A stretch of 64,000 nt of DNA from assembly GCA_937893675.1 (NCBI GenBank), contig CALBGI010000057.1:54783-118782 (forward strand). The letters run 5' to 3'. The stretch comes from an uncultured Blautia sp. (GTDB lineage: Bacteria > Bacillota > Clostridia > Lachnospirales > Lachnospiraceae). A program made the translations under genes and the position numbers. Each line of letters opens with the position of its first letter. The stretch's first letter is position 1. The notes under the pieces were generated by a model. That model did no database searches and was not told the DNA's origin. It saw nothing but the letters and a program-made list of their open reading frames with translations. Below are positions 35,761 to 45,245 of this stretch, one piece after another.

Positions 35761-35874
35761 GCGTATGAAAAAGAAAAATATTTATGAGAAAGGCTTAATG
35801 CTTTCTACAGTGTCTAATATACAGGAGAAATGTGAAGAAAGTGTGTTTCCCCTGTGAAAGAATTGTGACACAGT

Positions 35875-35928
35875 AAACGCTGCCCGCAGGGCGGTACCGG
35901 CAGGTACCGTCCGGGGCAGCGTTTTTTT
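35875..35928. terminator. Terminator at the 3' end of cotJC and the ACT operon
   Basis: AAACGCTGCCC pairs with GGGGCAGCG around an inner CGGTAC/GTACCG helix, followed on the plus strand by seven T. On the minus strand it begins 5 nt after the cotJC stop, so it can serve both directions. Confidence 0.85.
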
Positions 35929-35932
35929 CGGC

Positions 35933-36574
35933 TTATTTCGGGCAGCTGCAGTTCTGATCGCAGGAGCAAGAAGCCGGCATGTCAAAGCTTGGGTTAAAGG
36001 CATAGAAGTTTTTGGCGTCCAGCTGATCCTGCACAGAGCGGAGCGCTTCACCGAATCTCTGGAAGTGTACGACCTCGCGGGCGCGAAGGAAGCGGATGGG
36101 GTCAGCAATCTCCGGCAGATCCTTTACCACGCGCAGGATGTTATCGTAGGTGGAGCGAGCCTTCTGCTCCGCAGCCAAATCCTCAAACAAATCCGTAATG
36201 GGGTCTCCCTTGGACTGGAATTCACAGGCATTGAACGGAATACCGCCGGCAGCCTGAGGCCAGATGCCGACTGTATGGTCGATATAGTATGGGCCAAGGC
36301 CGGATTTTTCGATTTCCTCCATGGAAAGATCCCGGGTGAGCTGGTGGACGATGGTGGAAATCATTTCCATGTGGGCCAGCTCCTCGGTGCCGATGTCGTT
36401 CAGCACAGCGGTTGCCATGCGGTTTGGCATGGCAAATCTCTGGGAAAGGTAGCGCATGGAGGCTGCGATCTCACCGTCCGGGCCACCATATTGACTCATG
36501 ATGAACTGGGCGAGTTTGGCGTTGGGCTTTGTGATGTTGATGGGATACTGCAATCTTTTTTCATAATTCCACAT
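35933..36574 (-). CDS. cotJC: Spore coat protein CotJC (manganese catalase family)
   Basis: 213 aa. Manganese-catalase fold with metal-ligand Glu/His pattern in EELAHMEMISTIVHQL and REVVHFQRFGEAL. The conserved opening is MWNYEKRLQYPI. The C-terminus carries a Cys-rich tail (SCSCDQNCSC), plausible for coat cross-linking. It is the last gene of the cotJABC operon, 3 nt after cotJB. Confidence 0.93.
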   Translation of the reverse strand: MWNYEKRLQYPINITKPNAKLAQFIMSQYGGPDGEIAASMRYLSQRFAMPNRMATAVLNDIGTEELAHMEMISTIVHQLTRDLSMEEIEKSGLGPYYIDHTVGIWPQAAGGIPFNACEFQSKGDPITDLFEDLAAEQKARSTYDNILRVVKDLPEIADPIRFLRAREVVHFQRFGEALRSVQDQLDAKNFYAFNPSFDMPASCSCDQNCSCPK

Positions 36575-36577
36575 AGA

Positions 36578-36862
36578 CTATCTGCACGCTCCTTCCTTTT
36601 CCCATGGAAACGGCTGTTCTGTCCATTTCCAGGTTTCTGTACAGCCGTCTATGGCTGTATCTATTGTCAGAGGCCCAAAGTTTTCGGCAAACTCTTTTAG
36701 AAGAGCGTTGCGGCGGGAGGACATTTCCTCAAAGCATTTCAGCGCCTTTTCGTCGCAGGGGTGCGTATCCAGATACAGAGAAAGGTCGTTGACTGCAAAG
36801 CTTACCTCGTTTATTTCATTGAGCATACAGGCTCTGGAGTTTCTTTTTTCGCCATACATCAT
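36578..36862 (-). CDS. cotJB: Spore coat protein CotJB
   Basis: 94 aa. Family features are the LNEINEVSFAVNDLSLYLDTH block and the C-terminal WKWTEQPFPWEKEGAC; both are typical CotJB. It overlaps the cotJA stop by 4 nt. Confidence 0.9.
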   Translation of the reverse strand: MMYGEKRNSRACMLNEINEVSFAVNDLSLYLDTHPCDEKALKCFEEMSSRRNALLKEFAENFGPLTIDTAIDGCTETWKWTEQPFPWEKEGACR

Positions 36863-37167
36863 CTGCAGACACCTCTCTTTCCGCAGAAGGGCTTGCAGAG
36901 CTGGGGAAACAGGGTTCCCACGCGAAGGGCATAGCCCAGATCAAACATTTCGTCAAATTTCTGACAGGGAACATAAGCCATGGCATCGGGAAGATGACTT
37001 AAATGGGAAAACATTTCTTCGTGGGGCGAAGGGCATCCCGGCATATGGCAGGCGCAGTCTTCCCTGCGGCAGGAGCAGGACGAAGGCGCCGGCATTCGCG
37101 CCATACCGCAGCCGTTTCCGTAAGTTCTCCGGCTGGAGTGGTTCATCTGATAATTTTCCATGAACAT
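36859..37167 (-). CDS. cotJA: Spore coat-associated protein CotJA
   Basis: 102 aa. The C-terminal half is the CotJA core (AMAYVPCQKFDEMFDLGYAL and GTLFPQL). The N-terminal ~45 residues are rich in Cys, Ser and Arg (SCSCRREDCACHMPGC), longer than in Bacillus CotJA. ATG follows AGAAAGGATATGTTC. It leads the cotJABC operon, which in other species is SigE-dependent; I could not place a convincing SigE promoter by eye. Confidence 0.85.
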   Translation of the reverse strand: MFMENYQMNHSSRRTYGNGCGMARMPAPSSCSCRREDCACHMPGCPSPHEEMFSHLSHLPDAMAYVPCQKFDEMFDLGYALRVGTLFPQLCKPFCGKRGVCR

Positions 37168-37277
37168 ATCCTTTCTGAAATCATTTAGGTTACCCTATAT
37201 TTTATGTCATAAAAAAAGAAAGGTGTGCATAACGGGAGAAGAAAAGCGGGCGCGCCGGATTCCTGCCAAAATAAAGA

Positions 37278-37305
37278 TTGCAATATTTGTTTACAATGCT
37301 ATAAT
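37278..37305 (+). promoter_or_regulatory. Promoter of trkA-trkH
   Basis: TTGCAA (37278-37283), 16-nt spacer, TATAAT (37300-37305). The transcript leader would be about 78 nt. Confidence 0.65.
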
Positions 37306-37325
37306 ATCTTTATAAAATTTTAACA

Positions 37326-37359
37326 CAGCCTTTATAAAATCTTTAAAGGCTGATTTTTT
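37326..37359 (+). terminator. Leader terminator (attenuator) upstream of trkA
   Basis: CAGCCTTTA pairs perfectly with TAAAGGCTG (9 bp), followed by ATTTTTT, 30 nt before the trkA ATG and after the promoter. An upstream CTTTATAAAAT copy at about 37308-37318 could pair with the same 3' strand and act as antiterminator. Confidence 0.7.
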
Positions 37360-37389
37360 ACTTTTTGGAAAATACCAATAGGAGGAGCT

Positions 37390-38751
37390 ATGCAGGTAAT
37401 CATAGTAGGCTGCGGAAAGGTCGGCCGCACCCTTGCAGAGCAGCTGCAGGAAGAAGACGATATAGACCTTACACTGATTGACACTTCTGCGGAAAAAATT
37501 GCCGCTATTACGGAGAACGTGGACGCGCTGGGAATTGTGGGGAACGGAGCCAGCATCAATGTGCTCATGGAGGCCGGCGTGGATGCCGCGGACATTCTGA
37601 TTGCGGTGACGGCCTCGGATGAAATGAACCTTCTCTGCTGTCTGATCGCGCAGAAAACAGGACAGTGCCATACGATTGCCCGCGTGCGCAATCCCCTTTA
37701 CAGCAAAGAGATCGGGTTTATCAAGGAACGTCTGGGGATCAGCATGATCATCAATCCGGAGCTTGCGGCAGCCCAGGAGATTTCGCGGCTTCTCCGTTTC
37801 CCTTCGGCGATCAAAATTGACACGTTTGCAAGGGGAAGGGTGGAACTTCTGAAATTTAAGGTGCTTCCGGAGTTTGGTTTGGACGGCATGAGCATTATCC
37901 AGATCATGAGCCGGTTTCGGGCGGATCTTTTGTTCTGCGCAGTTGAGGGCAGAGAGGGAGTTTCCATTCCGGGAGGCAATCACACGATCCGCGAGGGAGA
38001 TGTGGTGTCTATTTTGGCCACCCCGCAGAATGCGGCGAACTTTTTCCGGCAGATCGGACTGAAGACCAACCAGGTAAAAAACGCGATTATCGTTGGTGGA
38101 GGAACCATTTCTGTATATCTGTCTCTGGCGCTTCTGGATATGAAAATTGATGTCAAGGTGATTGAGAAGGACCGGGCACGGTGCGAAGAACTCAGCGAAC
38201 AGATTCCGCAGGCTACGATCATCTGCGGCGACGGTACAGACAGTGAGCTCCTGATGGAAGAGGGGCTGGCGGATGCGGAATCCTTTGTCGCCCTCACCAA
38301 TATGGACGAGGAAAATGTCTTTCTGGCTCTTCATGCGAAAGCGGTGTCCCAAGCCAAGCTGGTGGCGAAGGTGAACCGGCTGGCCTTTGACGAGGTGATC
38401 GACAGCCTGGATATCGGAAGCGTGATCTATCCCAAATATATCACCGCGGATCACATTCTGCAGTATGTGCGGGCAATGCAGAATTCCATTGGCAGCAATG
38501 TGGAAACGCTGTATCACATTCTGGACAGTCAGGCGGAGGCTCTGGAGTTTGCCATTCGGGAAAGCTCCTCCGTTGTGGGGATTCCCCTTGCGGATCTGAA
38601 GCTTAAGAAGAATCTTTTGGTGGGATGCCTGCACCGAAACGGCAAGGTACGCATTCCGCGCGGTCAGGATACCATTCAGGTGGGAGATACGGTTATTATT
38701 GTCACTACAAACAAAGGGCTTCATGACATTACAGATATTCTGGAAAGATAA
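37390..38751 (+). CDS. trkA: Trk potassium uptake protein TrkA
   Basis: 453 aa with the full double-RCK architecture. The first Rossmann domain opens IIVGCGKVGRTLAEQL (residues 4-19) and is followed by an RCK-C domain (about 140-220). The second opens AIIVGGGTISVYLSLALLD near 235 and has its own RCK-C at the end. It is the cytoplasmic NAD(H)/nucleotide-sensing gate of the TrkH channel encoded 11 nt downstream. RBS AGGAGGAG. Confidence 0.94.
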   Translation: MQVIIVGCGKVGRTLAEQLQEEDDIDLTLIDTSAEKIAAITENVDALGIVGNGASINVLMEAGVDAADILIAVTASDEMNLLCCLIAQKTGQCHTIARVRNPLYSKEIGFIKERLGISMIINPELAAAQEISRLLRFPSAIKIDTFARGRVELLKFKVLPEFGLDGMSIIQIMSRFRADLLFCAVEGREGVSIPGGNHTIREGDVVSILATPQNAANFFRQIGLKTNQVKNAIIVGGGTISVYLSLALLDMKIDVKVIEKDRARCEELSEQIPQATIICGDGTDSELLMEEGLADAESFVALTNMDEENVFLALHAKAVSQAKLVAKVNRLAFDEVIDSLDIGSVIYPKYITADHILQYVRAMQNSIGSNVETLYHILDSQAEALEFAIRESSSVVGIPLADLKLKKNLLVGCLHRNGKVRIPRGQDTIQVGDTVIIVTTNKGLHDITDILER

Positions 38752-38762
38752 AGGAGCCGGAC

Positions 38763-40202
38763 ATGAATTATTCTATTATCATTTATATTATTGGATGGAT
38801 TCTTAAGCTGGAAGCTGTTTTTATGCTGCTTCCCTGCGCGACGGCGCTGATTTACCGGGAATCAGAGATCACGGCATTTTTGCTTACCATGGCGGTGTGC
38901 CTTGCAGTGGGGCTTCCTCTCACACGCAAAAAGCCGGGGAAAAAAGCCTTCTACACAAAAGAGGGATTTGTGACAGCGGCGCTGAGCTGGGTTGTTTTAA
39001 GCGTGATGGGAGCGCTGCCTTTTGTCATCAGCGGCTGTATTCCGCATCCGGTAGATGCCCTGTTTGAAACGGTCTCCGGATTTACGACCACCGGGGCAAG
39101 CATCCTCTCGGATGTGGAAGCACTGCCCTACTGCATGCTCATCTGGCGGAGCTTTACCCACTGGATCGGCGGTATGGGCGTAGTGGTGTTCATATTGACG
39201 CTTCTGCCTCTTACCGGCGGCTATCACATGAATCTGATGAAGGCGGAGAGTCCGGGACCTTCTGTTGGAAAGCTGGTGCCCAAGGTCCAGTCTACGGCAA
39301 AAATCCTTTACGGCATTTACATCGGCCTGACGCTGCTGCAGATGATACTTCTTTTGCTGGGCGGAATGCCCTTGTTTGACACGATCTGTACGGCTTTCGG
39401 CACAGCGGGAACAGGCGGCTTCGGAATCAAGAATGACAGCATTGCAGGATACAATACCTATCTTCAGGTGGTTATCACCATATTTATGATCCTGTTCGGC
39501 GTGAATTTTAATTTTTATTTTTTCCTGCTCACAAAAAAATTCCGCCAGGCCTTCAGCACAGAAGAAGTGCGGTACTACATAGGGATCATTGCGATCGCGA
39601 TCGCGGTGATCACCTTTAATGTCCGCCATATGTTCGGCGGGATCGGACATGCGCTGCAGCAAGCGGCATTTCAGGTGGGCTCCATTATCACCACAACCGG
39701 GTTTGCAACCACGGACTTTAATCAGTGGCCGCAGGTGTCCAGGACGATTCTCGTCATGCTGATGTTTGTGGGGGCCTGCGCGGGAAGTACAGGCGGCGGA
39801 ATCAAGGTTTCCCGTTTTGTGATACTTTGTAAAACCGTCAGAAAAGAGCTGCATCTGTTTGTGCATCCAAATGCGGTGAAAAAAATCAAAATAGACGGAA
39901 AACCGGTTCCCCATGAGGTTGTGCGCTCCACCAATATCTTTCTGATCGTCTATGTACTGATTTTTGCATTTTCTGTACTGCTGGTGGGATTCAATAATTA
40001 TGATCTGACTACGAATTTTACGGCGGTGGCGGCCACCTTGAATAACATTGGGCCTGGTCTTGAGCTGGTTGGGCCGGCGGAGAATTTTGGGATGTTTTCT
40101 TATTTTTCCAAAGGTGTGCTGATCTTTGACATGCTTGCAGGACGTCTGGAGATTTTCCCGCTGCTTCTGCTGTTTACAAAAGACACCTGGAAAAAATTCT
40201 GA
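38763..40202 (+). CDS. trkH: Trk potassium transporter membrane subunit TrkH
   Basis: 479-aa membrane protein with four repeated M1-P-M2 units. Selectivity-filter-like loops are visible at SGFTTTGASIL, GTAGTGGFGIK, ITTTGFATTDF and TLNNIGPGLELVG, each with the conserved Gly. HWIGGMGVVVF is a family hallmark. It forms the K+ uptake channel with TrkA. Confidence 0.95.
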   Translation: MNYSIIIYIIGWILKLEAVFMLLPCATALIYRESEITAFLLTMAVCLAVGLPLTRKKPGKKAFYTKEGFVTAALSWVVLSVMGALPFVISGCIPHPVDALFETVSGFTTTGASILSDVEALPYCMLIWRSFTHWIGGMGVVVFILTLLPLTGGYHMNLMKAESPGPSVGKLVPKVQSTAKILYGIYIGLTLLQMILLLLGGMPLFDTICTAFGTAGTGGFGIKNDSIAGYNTYLQVVITIFMILFGVNFNFYFFLLTKKFRQAFSTEEVRYYIGIIAIAIAVITFNVRHMFGGIGHALQQAAFQVGSIITTTGFATTDFNQWPQVSRTILVMLMFVGACAGSTGGGIKVSRFVILCKTVRKELHLFVHPNAVKKIKIDGKPVPHEVVRSTNIFLIVYVLIFAFSVLLVGFNNYDLTTNFTAVAATLNNIGPGLELVGPAENFGMFSYFSKGVLIFDMLAGRLEIFPLLLLFTKDTWKKF

Positions 40203-40235
40203 AGATCCGGGGCGGGGAATCCCGGCTTGCGCATA

Positions 40236-40281
40236 AAAAGAGATTCTGTTATACTGTACTGGTAAAAACAGAATCTCTTTT
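40236..40281 (+). terminator. Terminator after trkH
   Basis: AAAAGAGATTCTGTT pairs perfectly with AACAGAATCTCTTTT (15 bp), the arms ending in TTTTGTGTTTC. It isolates trkAH from ftsW. Confidence 0.85.
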
Positions 40282-40306
40282 GTGTTTCGATATTAAGGTG
40301 AAATAA

Positions 40307-41506
40307 ATGAATAAAGTTAAACAAAAAAAAGGGTTTTTTCCCGCGGTGACAGGAGCTGCCAGAAGAGGCAGAACAGATTACTATGATTTTAATCTGCTGG
40401 CGGTCATCGTGCTGCTGACCTGTTTCGGTCTGATCATGCTCTACAGCACCTCCGCCTATATGGCGCAGGTAAAGTACGGGGATGACATGACGTTTTTTAA
40501 GAAACAGGCGCTGATCAGTGTGGTCTGCATCGGTGTAGCGATCGTGATCTCCATGATCGACTATCATATCCTGACGTATTTTACCACGCTTCTCTATGCA
40601 GCAGCCATGATTCTCATGGCCCTGGTGCAGACGCCTTTGGGAATCACGGTAAACGGTGCAAAACGCTGGCTGGGTATTACGGAGAACCTGAGCTTTCAGC
40701 CTTCGGAAATAGCAAAGATAGCGGCCATTGTGTGTCTCTCCTACATGATCGTGAAAATGGGAAAAAGAGTGCGCACCTTGAAAGCCTGCATGGTTCTTTT
40801 GGGAATGGGAGGCGCTCTGGCGCTTGCAACCTATGTGTTTACGGAGAACTTAAGTACAGCCATCATCATTTTCTGCATCACCATTGGTCTGATCTTTGTG
40901 GCGCATCCGGATATGCGGCCTTTTTTGATCGTTCTGGCAGTGGCGCTTGTAGTGATCGCAGCCGGGGTCATTTTTCTGACCAGCACCCTGGAGACCAGTG
41001 ACAACTTCCGTATCCGACGGATCCTGGTGTGGCTGCATCCGGAGGATTATGCGTCCGGAGACGGGTATCAGACGCTGCAGGCTCTGTATGCCATAGGCTC
41101 GGGAGGACTTTTCGGGAGAGGGCTTGGAAACAGCATCCAGAAGCTGGGAAGCGTGCCGGAGGCGCAGAACGACATGATTTTCTCCATTATCTGCGAGGAG
41201 CTTGGGATTTTCGGCGGAATGCTGGTGCTGATCCTGTTTGGCTATCTTCTGTACCGTCTGTTCTTTATTGCGCAGAATGCGCCGGATATGTTCGGCTCTC
41301 TGCTGGTGAGCGGGGTATTTATCCATGTGGCTTTGCAGGTCATCCTCAATATTTCCGTTGTGCTGAACCTGCTTCCCAATACCGGCGTTACCCTGCCGTT
41401 TATCAGCTACGGAGGAACTTCGATCCTCTTTTTGATGTCAGAGATGGGGCTTGCCTTAAGCGTGGCGCGCAGGATTAAATTTCAGCAGCCGGAGTCTTTG
41501 CTGTAA
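40307..41506 (+). CDS. ftsW: SEDS-family peptidoglycan polymerase FtsW/RodA
   Basis: 399 aa, about ten membrane helices. SEDS markers are VNGAKRWLGI, FQPSEIAKIA, FTENLSTAIII, the long loop with EAQNDMIFSIICEELG, and NTGVTLPFISYGGTSILF. An N-terminal basic cytoplasmic stretch precedes the first helix near residue 28. The pattern (PEAQNDMIF, SYGG) fits FtsW better than RodA, but no division genes flank it, so the elongation/division split is not certain. Confidence 0.88.
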   Translation: MNKVKQKKGFFPAVTGAARRGRTDYYDFNLLAVIVLLTCFGLIMLYSTSAYMAQVKYGDDMTFFKKQALISVVCIGVAIVISMIDYHILTYFTTLLYAAAMILMALVQTPLGITVNGAKRWLGITENLSFQPSEIAKIAAIVCLSYMIVKMGKRVRTLKACMVLLGMGGALALATYVFTENLSTAIIIFCITIGLIFVAHPDMRPFLIVLAVALVVIAAGVIFLTSTLETSDNFRIRRILVWLHPEDYASGDGYQTLQALYAIGSGGLFGRGLGNSIQKLGSVPEAQNDMIFSIICEELGIFGGMLVLILFGYLLYRLFFIAQNAPDMFGSLLVSGVFIHVALQVILNISVVLNLLPNTGVTLPFISYGGTSILFLMSEMGLALSVARRIKFQQPESLL

Positions 41507-41545
41507 AGGTGAAGCTGTAAAGGGGGAAAATCTTGGCAAAGCGTC

Positions 41546-41574
41546 TTGACAAACAGGTACACAGAATATATACT
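41546..41574 (+). promoter_or_regulatory. Promoter of the acyl carrier protein gene
   Basis: TTGACA (41546-41551), 17-nt spacer, TATACT (41569-41574), 60 nt before the start. Confidence 0.8.
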
Positions 41575-41633
41575 TTTTGCATTGAAGAAAAAGGAAATGT
41601 CTTTTCTATTTCATATTAAAGGAGATGAACATA

Positions 41634-41870
41634 ATGCTGGAAAAAATGAAAGAGCTTATCGCAGAGAAGCTTGAGGACTGCGATATAGATGAGATTACTC
41701 TGGACACCCGTTTTAAGGAGGATCTGGATGCAGATTCTCTGGATCTCTATGAGATCATCATGGATCTGGAGGGTGAGTACAACACCGAGATTCCCATTGA
41801 GCCGATGGAAAACATGAAGACCGTGGGAGAGATTGTCGATTACCTGGAAGGTCTGGGACTTGAGGACTAA
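41634..41870 (+). CDS. Acyl carrier protein
   Basis: 78-aa acidic carrier protein. The phosphopantetheine Ser lies in [17 protein letters not shown]. The sequence around helix II ([17 protein letters not shown]) is somewhat unlike typical fatty-acid AcpP, and no fatty-acid synthesis genes are near. The ATG used follows AAAGGAGATGAACATA at a proper distance; an in-frame ATG three codons earlier overlaps the RBS. It has its own promoter. Confidence 0.88.
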   Translation: MLEKMKELIAEKLEDCDIDEITLDTRFKEDLDADSLDLYEIIMDLEGEYNTEIPIEPMENMKTVGEIVDYLEGLGLED

Positions 41871-41881
41871 CGAAAGATAAG

Positions 41882-41920
41882 GGGGCTGTGGCAAGGAGCT
41901 TGCGACAACCCCATTTTATT
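41882..41920 (+). terminator. Terminator/attenuator between the carrier protein and gltX
   Basis: GGGGCTGTGGCAAG pairs with CTTGCGACAACCCC (two mismatches), followed by ATTTTATT, about 20 nt before gltX. Confidence 0.65.
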
Positions 41921-41938
41921 GTCAAAGGAGAGGAAGAT

Positions 41939-43405
41939 ATGGGCAAGCTTAGAACAAGATTCGCACCCAGCCCCACAGGCCGGATGCATGTGGGAAATTT
42001 GAGAACCGCACTGTATGCTTATCTGATCACAAAGCATGAAGGCGGCGATTTTATCCTGCGTATCGAGGATACGGATCAGGAGCGCTACATGGAAGGCGCG
42101 GTGGATATTATTTACCGCACCATGGAAAAAACAGGGCTGCTCCATGATGAAGGACCGGATAAGGACGGCGGTGTCGGCCCCTATGTGCAGAGTGAACGTC
42201 AGGCACAGGGCATTTATCTGAAATACGCAGAGCAGCTTGTGCAGCAGGGAGACGCTTACTATTGCTTCTGCGGCAGGGAAGAGCTGGAGAATATGAAGCG
42301 TGTGGTTGCAGGCAAGGAGATTTCCATTTATGACAAAAGATGCCTGTCCCTCTCCAAGGAAGAGGTGCAGCGCCGTTTGGAGGCGGGAGAACCGCATGTG
42401 ATCCGTTTCAATATGCCGTCTGAGGGAACCACAACCTTCCATGATGTGATCTACGGAGATATTACGGTAAACAATGAGGAGCTGGAGGATCTGATCCTGA
42501 TCAAATCCGACGGATATCCGACATACAATTTTGCCAATGTGGTGGACGATCATCTTATGGGAATCACCCATGTTGTGCGCGGCAATGAGTACCTTTCCTC
42601 TGCGCCAAAATACAACCGGATTTACGAGGCCTTTGGCTGGGAAATCCCGGTGTATGTGCATTGCCCGCTGATTACCGATGAGACGCACCAGAAGCTTTCC
42701 AAGAGAAGCGGCCATTCCTCTTATGAAGATCTGCTGGAGCAGGGCTTTGTGTCCGAGGCCATTGTAAACTATGTAGCGCTTCTTGGCTGGAGTCCGCAGG
42801 AAAACAGGGAAATTTTCTCCCTGGAAGAGCTGGTGCAGGCGTTTGATTATCACCATATCAACAAATCCCCGGCAGTTTTTGATATTCCGAAGCTTCGCTG
42901 GATGAACGGAGAATACATCAAAAAAATGGATCCGGAGGCTTTTTATGAAAAAGCGCTGCCCTATCTGAAAGAGGTTCTGAAAAAGGAATACGATTTCAAA
43001 AAAATTGCAGCCATGGTGCAGACCCGCATCGAAACCTTCCCGGATATTCCGGAACTGGTTGCATTTTTTGAGGAAGTGCCGGAATACGATACTTCCATGT
43101 ACTGCCACAAAAAAATGAAGACCACGGAAGAAAGCGCGCTCACTGTTCTTCGGGAGGTTCTGCCGCTTCTGGAGGCACAGGAGGACTATACGAACGACGC
43201 TCTTTACGAGATGCTCAGCGCTTTTGTAAAAGAAAAAGGCTACAAAAACGGCTATGTAATGTGGCCGATCCGTACGGCTGCTTCCGGCAAGCAGATGACA
43301 CCGGCGGGAGCGACAGAGATCATGGAGATCATCGGCAAGGACGAAACCATCCGGCGTATACAGGCAGCCATTGAAAAGCTTTCCGGCTGTCTGGAACAGG
43401 CATAA
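41939..43405 (+). CDS. gltX: Glutamyl-tRNA synthetase
   Basis: 488-aa class I synthetase. HIGH-equivalent motif is [19 protein letters not shown] (residues ~8-26), KMSKS-equivalent is KLSKRSGH (about 255), and [14 protein letters not shown] is typical. The C-terminal helical anticodon domain fits GluRS. The ATG has AAAGGAGAGGAAGAT upstream; the frame is open earlier but without an RBS. Confidence 0.95.
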   Translation: MGKLRTRFAPSPTGRMHVGNLRTALYAYLITKHEGGDFILRIEDTDQERYMEGAVDIIYRTMEKTGLLHDEGPDKDGGVGPYVQSERQAQGIYLKYAEQLVQQGDAYYCFCGREELENMKRVVAGKEISIYDKRCLSLSKEEVQRRLEAGEPHVIRFNMPSEGTTTFHDVIYGDITVNNEELEDLILIKSDGYPTYNFANVVDDHLMGITHVVRGNEYLSSAPKYNRIYEAFGWEIPVYVHCPLITDETHQKLSKRSGHSSYEDLLEQGFVSEAIVNYVALLGWSPQENREIFSLEELVQAFDYHHINKSPAVFDIPKLRWMNGEYIKKMDPEAFYEKALPYLKEVLKKEYDFKKIAAMVQTRIETFPDIPELVAFFEEVPEYDTSMYCHKKMKTTEESALTVLREVLPLLEAQEDYTNDALYEMLSAFVKEKGYKNGYVMWPIRTAASGKQMTPAGATEIMEIIGKDETIRRIQAAIEKLSGCLEQA

Positions 43406-43406
43406 A

Positions 43407-45245
43407 GTGAAAATCAGTATGAAACGAAATCCATCTCAGAAACGGGCGATCGCCCACCTGTCAGGACCCATGATGGTTCTGGCAGGCCCCGGTTCGGGGA
43501 AAACCTCAGTGATTGTTGAGAGAACTGCATATATGACAGACGAGGGGAAGATACCGCCTTCCTCTGTTCTTGTTGTGACTTTTTCCAGGGCTGCTGCGGC
43601 AGAAATGAAAGAGAGATTTCTGAAATTTAAGGGAAAAAGCTTTACAGAGGTGACCTTCGGCACCTTTCACGGGGTGTTCTACGGCATTTTGAAGCAGGCC
43701 TATCAGTTGGGGCCCGGAAATATTCTTTCCCAGGAGGAAAAGCAGGGGATCTTAAAAGAGATGACGCTGCGATACGGGGAGGAGCTGGCGCAGGAGGGGG
43801 ATTTTCTGGAAGAGGTGGAAAAGGAAATCAGCGTGGTAAAGGGAAACCGGATTTCTCTGGAGCATTATTATTCCTCCTGCTGCCCTGACCAGGTATTTCG
43901 ACAGATTTACGCAGGATATCAGACAGAACTGAAAAACAGGCGAAAGCTTGACTTTGACGATATGCTTCTCTGCTGTTATGAGCTGTTTGTGAAACGGCCG
44001 GATATCCTGGGCGCCTGGCAGAAAAAGTTCCGGTACATACTGGTAGATGAGTTTCAGGATATCAACAGCCTGCAGTATGATATCGTGCGGATGCTGGCGC
44101 GGCCGGAGGACAATCTGTTCATTGTGGGTGATGACGATCAGTCCATCTATCATTTTCGAGGCGCACGTCCGGAGCTGATGCTGAATTTCACAAAGGACTA
44201 TCCCGAGGCGGAAACGGTGCTTCTGGATATCAATTACCGGTGTAGCGGTCATGTGCTTTCTTCTGCGATGGAAGTGATCGGGAACAACAAAAAACGGTTT
44301 TTTAAGAAGCTTTCCACGCCGAATCCGGCGGGAAAACCGGTTGCCTGCGTGGAGTACGACAATCCAAAGGAGCAGGCTATGGAAGTGGTGCGACAGCTTC
44401 GAAGCCGTCTGGATCTGGGCGAGGCTCTGACGGATACGGCAGTTCTTTTTCGAACCAACCAGGAGGCGGAGCTTTTGGTGGGAGCCATGATGGAATATCA
44501 GGTACCCTTTTGTATGAAGGAGCAGCTTCCCAATCTTTTTCATCACTGGATCTGCCGGGATATGCTGGCATATCTTCATATGGCGGCAGGGGACAGAAGC
44601 AGACAGACCTTTCTTTCAGTGATGAACCGCCCCAACCGGTATCTTTCCCGGGAAGCACTCACAAAATCCCAGGTGGATTTTGATTCTCTGCGGGAATTTT
44701 ATAAGGACAAAGATTGGATGTGCGACCGCATCACCACGCTGGAAACCCATCTTCGCATTCTTTCCAATCTGGCGCCCTATGCAGCCATGAATTTTGTGCG
44801 CAAAGGAATGGGATATGAAGAATACTTGCAGGAATATGCAAGGTATCGTAAAATAAGACCGGAAGAGGTCGTGGAAATCCTGGAGCGGATCCAGGAGAGC
44901 GCGGCCGGAATGACCTCCCTGGCACAGTGGGAGGCGCATATTGAAAACTACACAAAGCGTCTTGCACAGCAGGCAGGGCAGCAGAAGAAACAAAAAGAGG
45001 GAGTTACCGTTTCCACGCTGCACGCCGTGAAGGGGCTGGAATACCGGCGCGTATATATTCTGAATGTGAATGAGGGCAGTATTCCGTACCGGAAAGCGGT
45101 GCTTTCGGAGGCTGTTGAGGAAGAACGCCGGCTGTTTTATGTGGGCATGACCCGGGCAAAGGAGGAGCTTACGCTTTGTTTTGTCCGGAGACAGTTTGAA
45201 AAAGAACGGGAACCGTCAAGGTTTCTCGAGGAGGCAGGAGTATGA
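43407..45245 (+). CDS. UvrD/PcrA-type superfamily I DNA helicase
   Basis: About 612 aa. Motif I is VLAGPGSGKTSVIVERTAYM, motif II VDEFQDIN, motif III FIVGDDDQSIYHFRGA, motif IV around INYRCSGHVL, motif V VSTLHAVKGLEYRRV and motif VI RRLFYVGMTRAKEEL. It lacks the extended PcrA C-terminus and is a shorter UvrD-like helicase. The start is uncertain: a GTG at 43407 one base after the gltX stop, or the ATG at 43419. The next gene overlaps its stop by 4 nt. Confidence 0.88.
   Translation: MKISMKRNPSQKRAIAHLSGPMMVLAGPGSGKTSVIVERTAYMTDEGKIPPSSVLVVTFSRAAAAEMKERFLKFKGKSFTEVTFGTFHGVFYGILKQAYQLGPGNILSQEEKQGILKEMTLRYGEELAQEGDFLEEVEKEISVVKGNRISLEHYYSSCCPDQVFRQIYAGYQTELKNRRKLDFDDMLLCCYELFVKRPDILGAWQKKFRYILVDEFQDINSLQYDIVRMLARPEDNLFIVGDDDQSIYHFRGARPELMLNFTKDYPEAETVLLDINYRCSGHVLSSAMEVIGNNKKRFFKKLSTPNPAGKPVACVEYDNPKEQAMEVVRQLRSRLDLGEALTDTAVLFRTNQEAELLVGAMMEYQVPFCMKEQLPNLFHHWICRDMLAYLHMAAGDRSRQTFLSVMNRPNRYLSREALTKSQVDFDSLREFYKDKDWMCDRITTLETHLRILSNLAPYAAMNFVRKGMGYEEYLQEYARYRKIRPEEVVEILERIQESAAGMTSLAQWEAHIENYTKRLAQQAGQQKKQKEGVTVSTLHAVKGLEYRRVYILNVNEGSIPYRKAVLSEAVEEERRLFYVGMTRAKEELTLCFVRRQFEKEREPSRFLEEAGV

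Noticed and set aside
35765..35857. 30-codon ORF (MKKKNIYEKGL...) after the ACT gene
   Set aside because: It directly follows a GC-rich hairpin without a Shine-Dalgarno site and has no recognisable features.
37193..37230. Possible SigE promoter for cotJABC (CATAAAAT on the minus strand at 37199-37206)
   Set aside because: The -10 is fair, but no acceptable -35 is found at the right distance, so it was not annotated.
37308..37342. Repeated CTTTATAAAAT units as a possible short repeat array
   Set aside because: Only two copies, one of them forming the arm of a terminator; not a CRISPR or other array.
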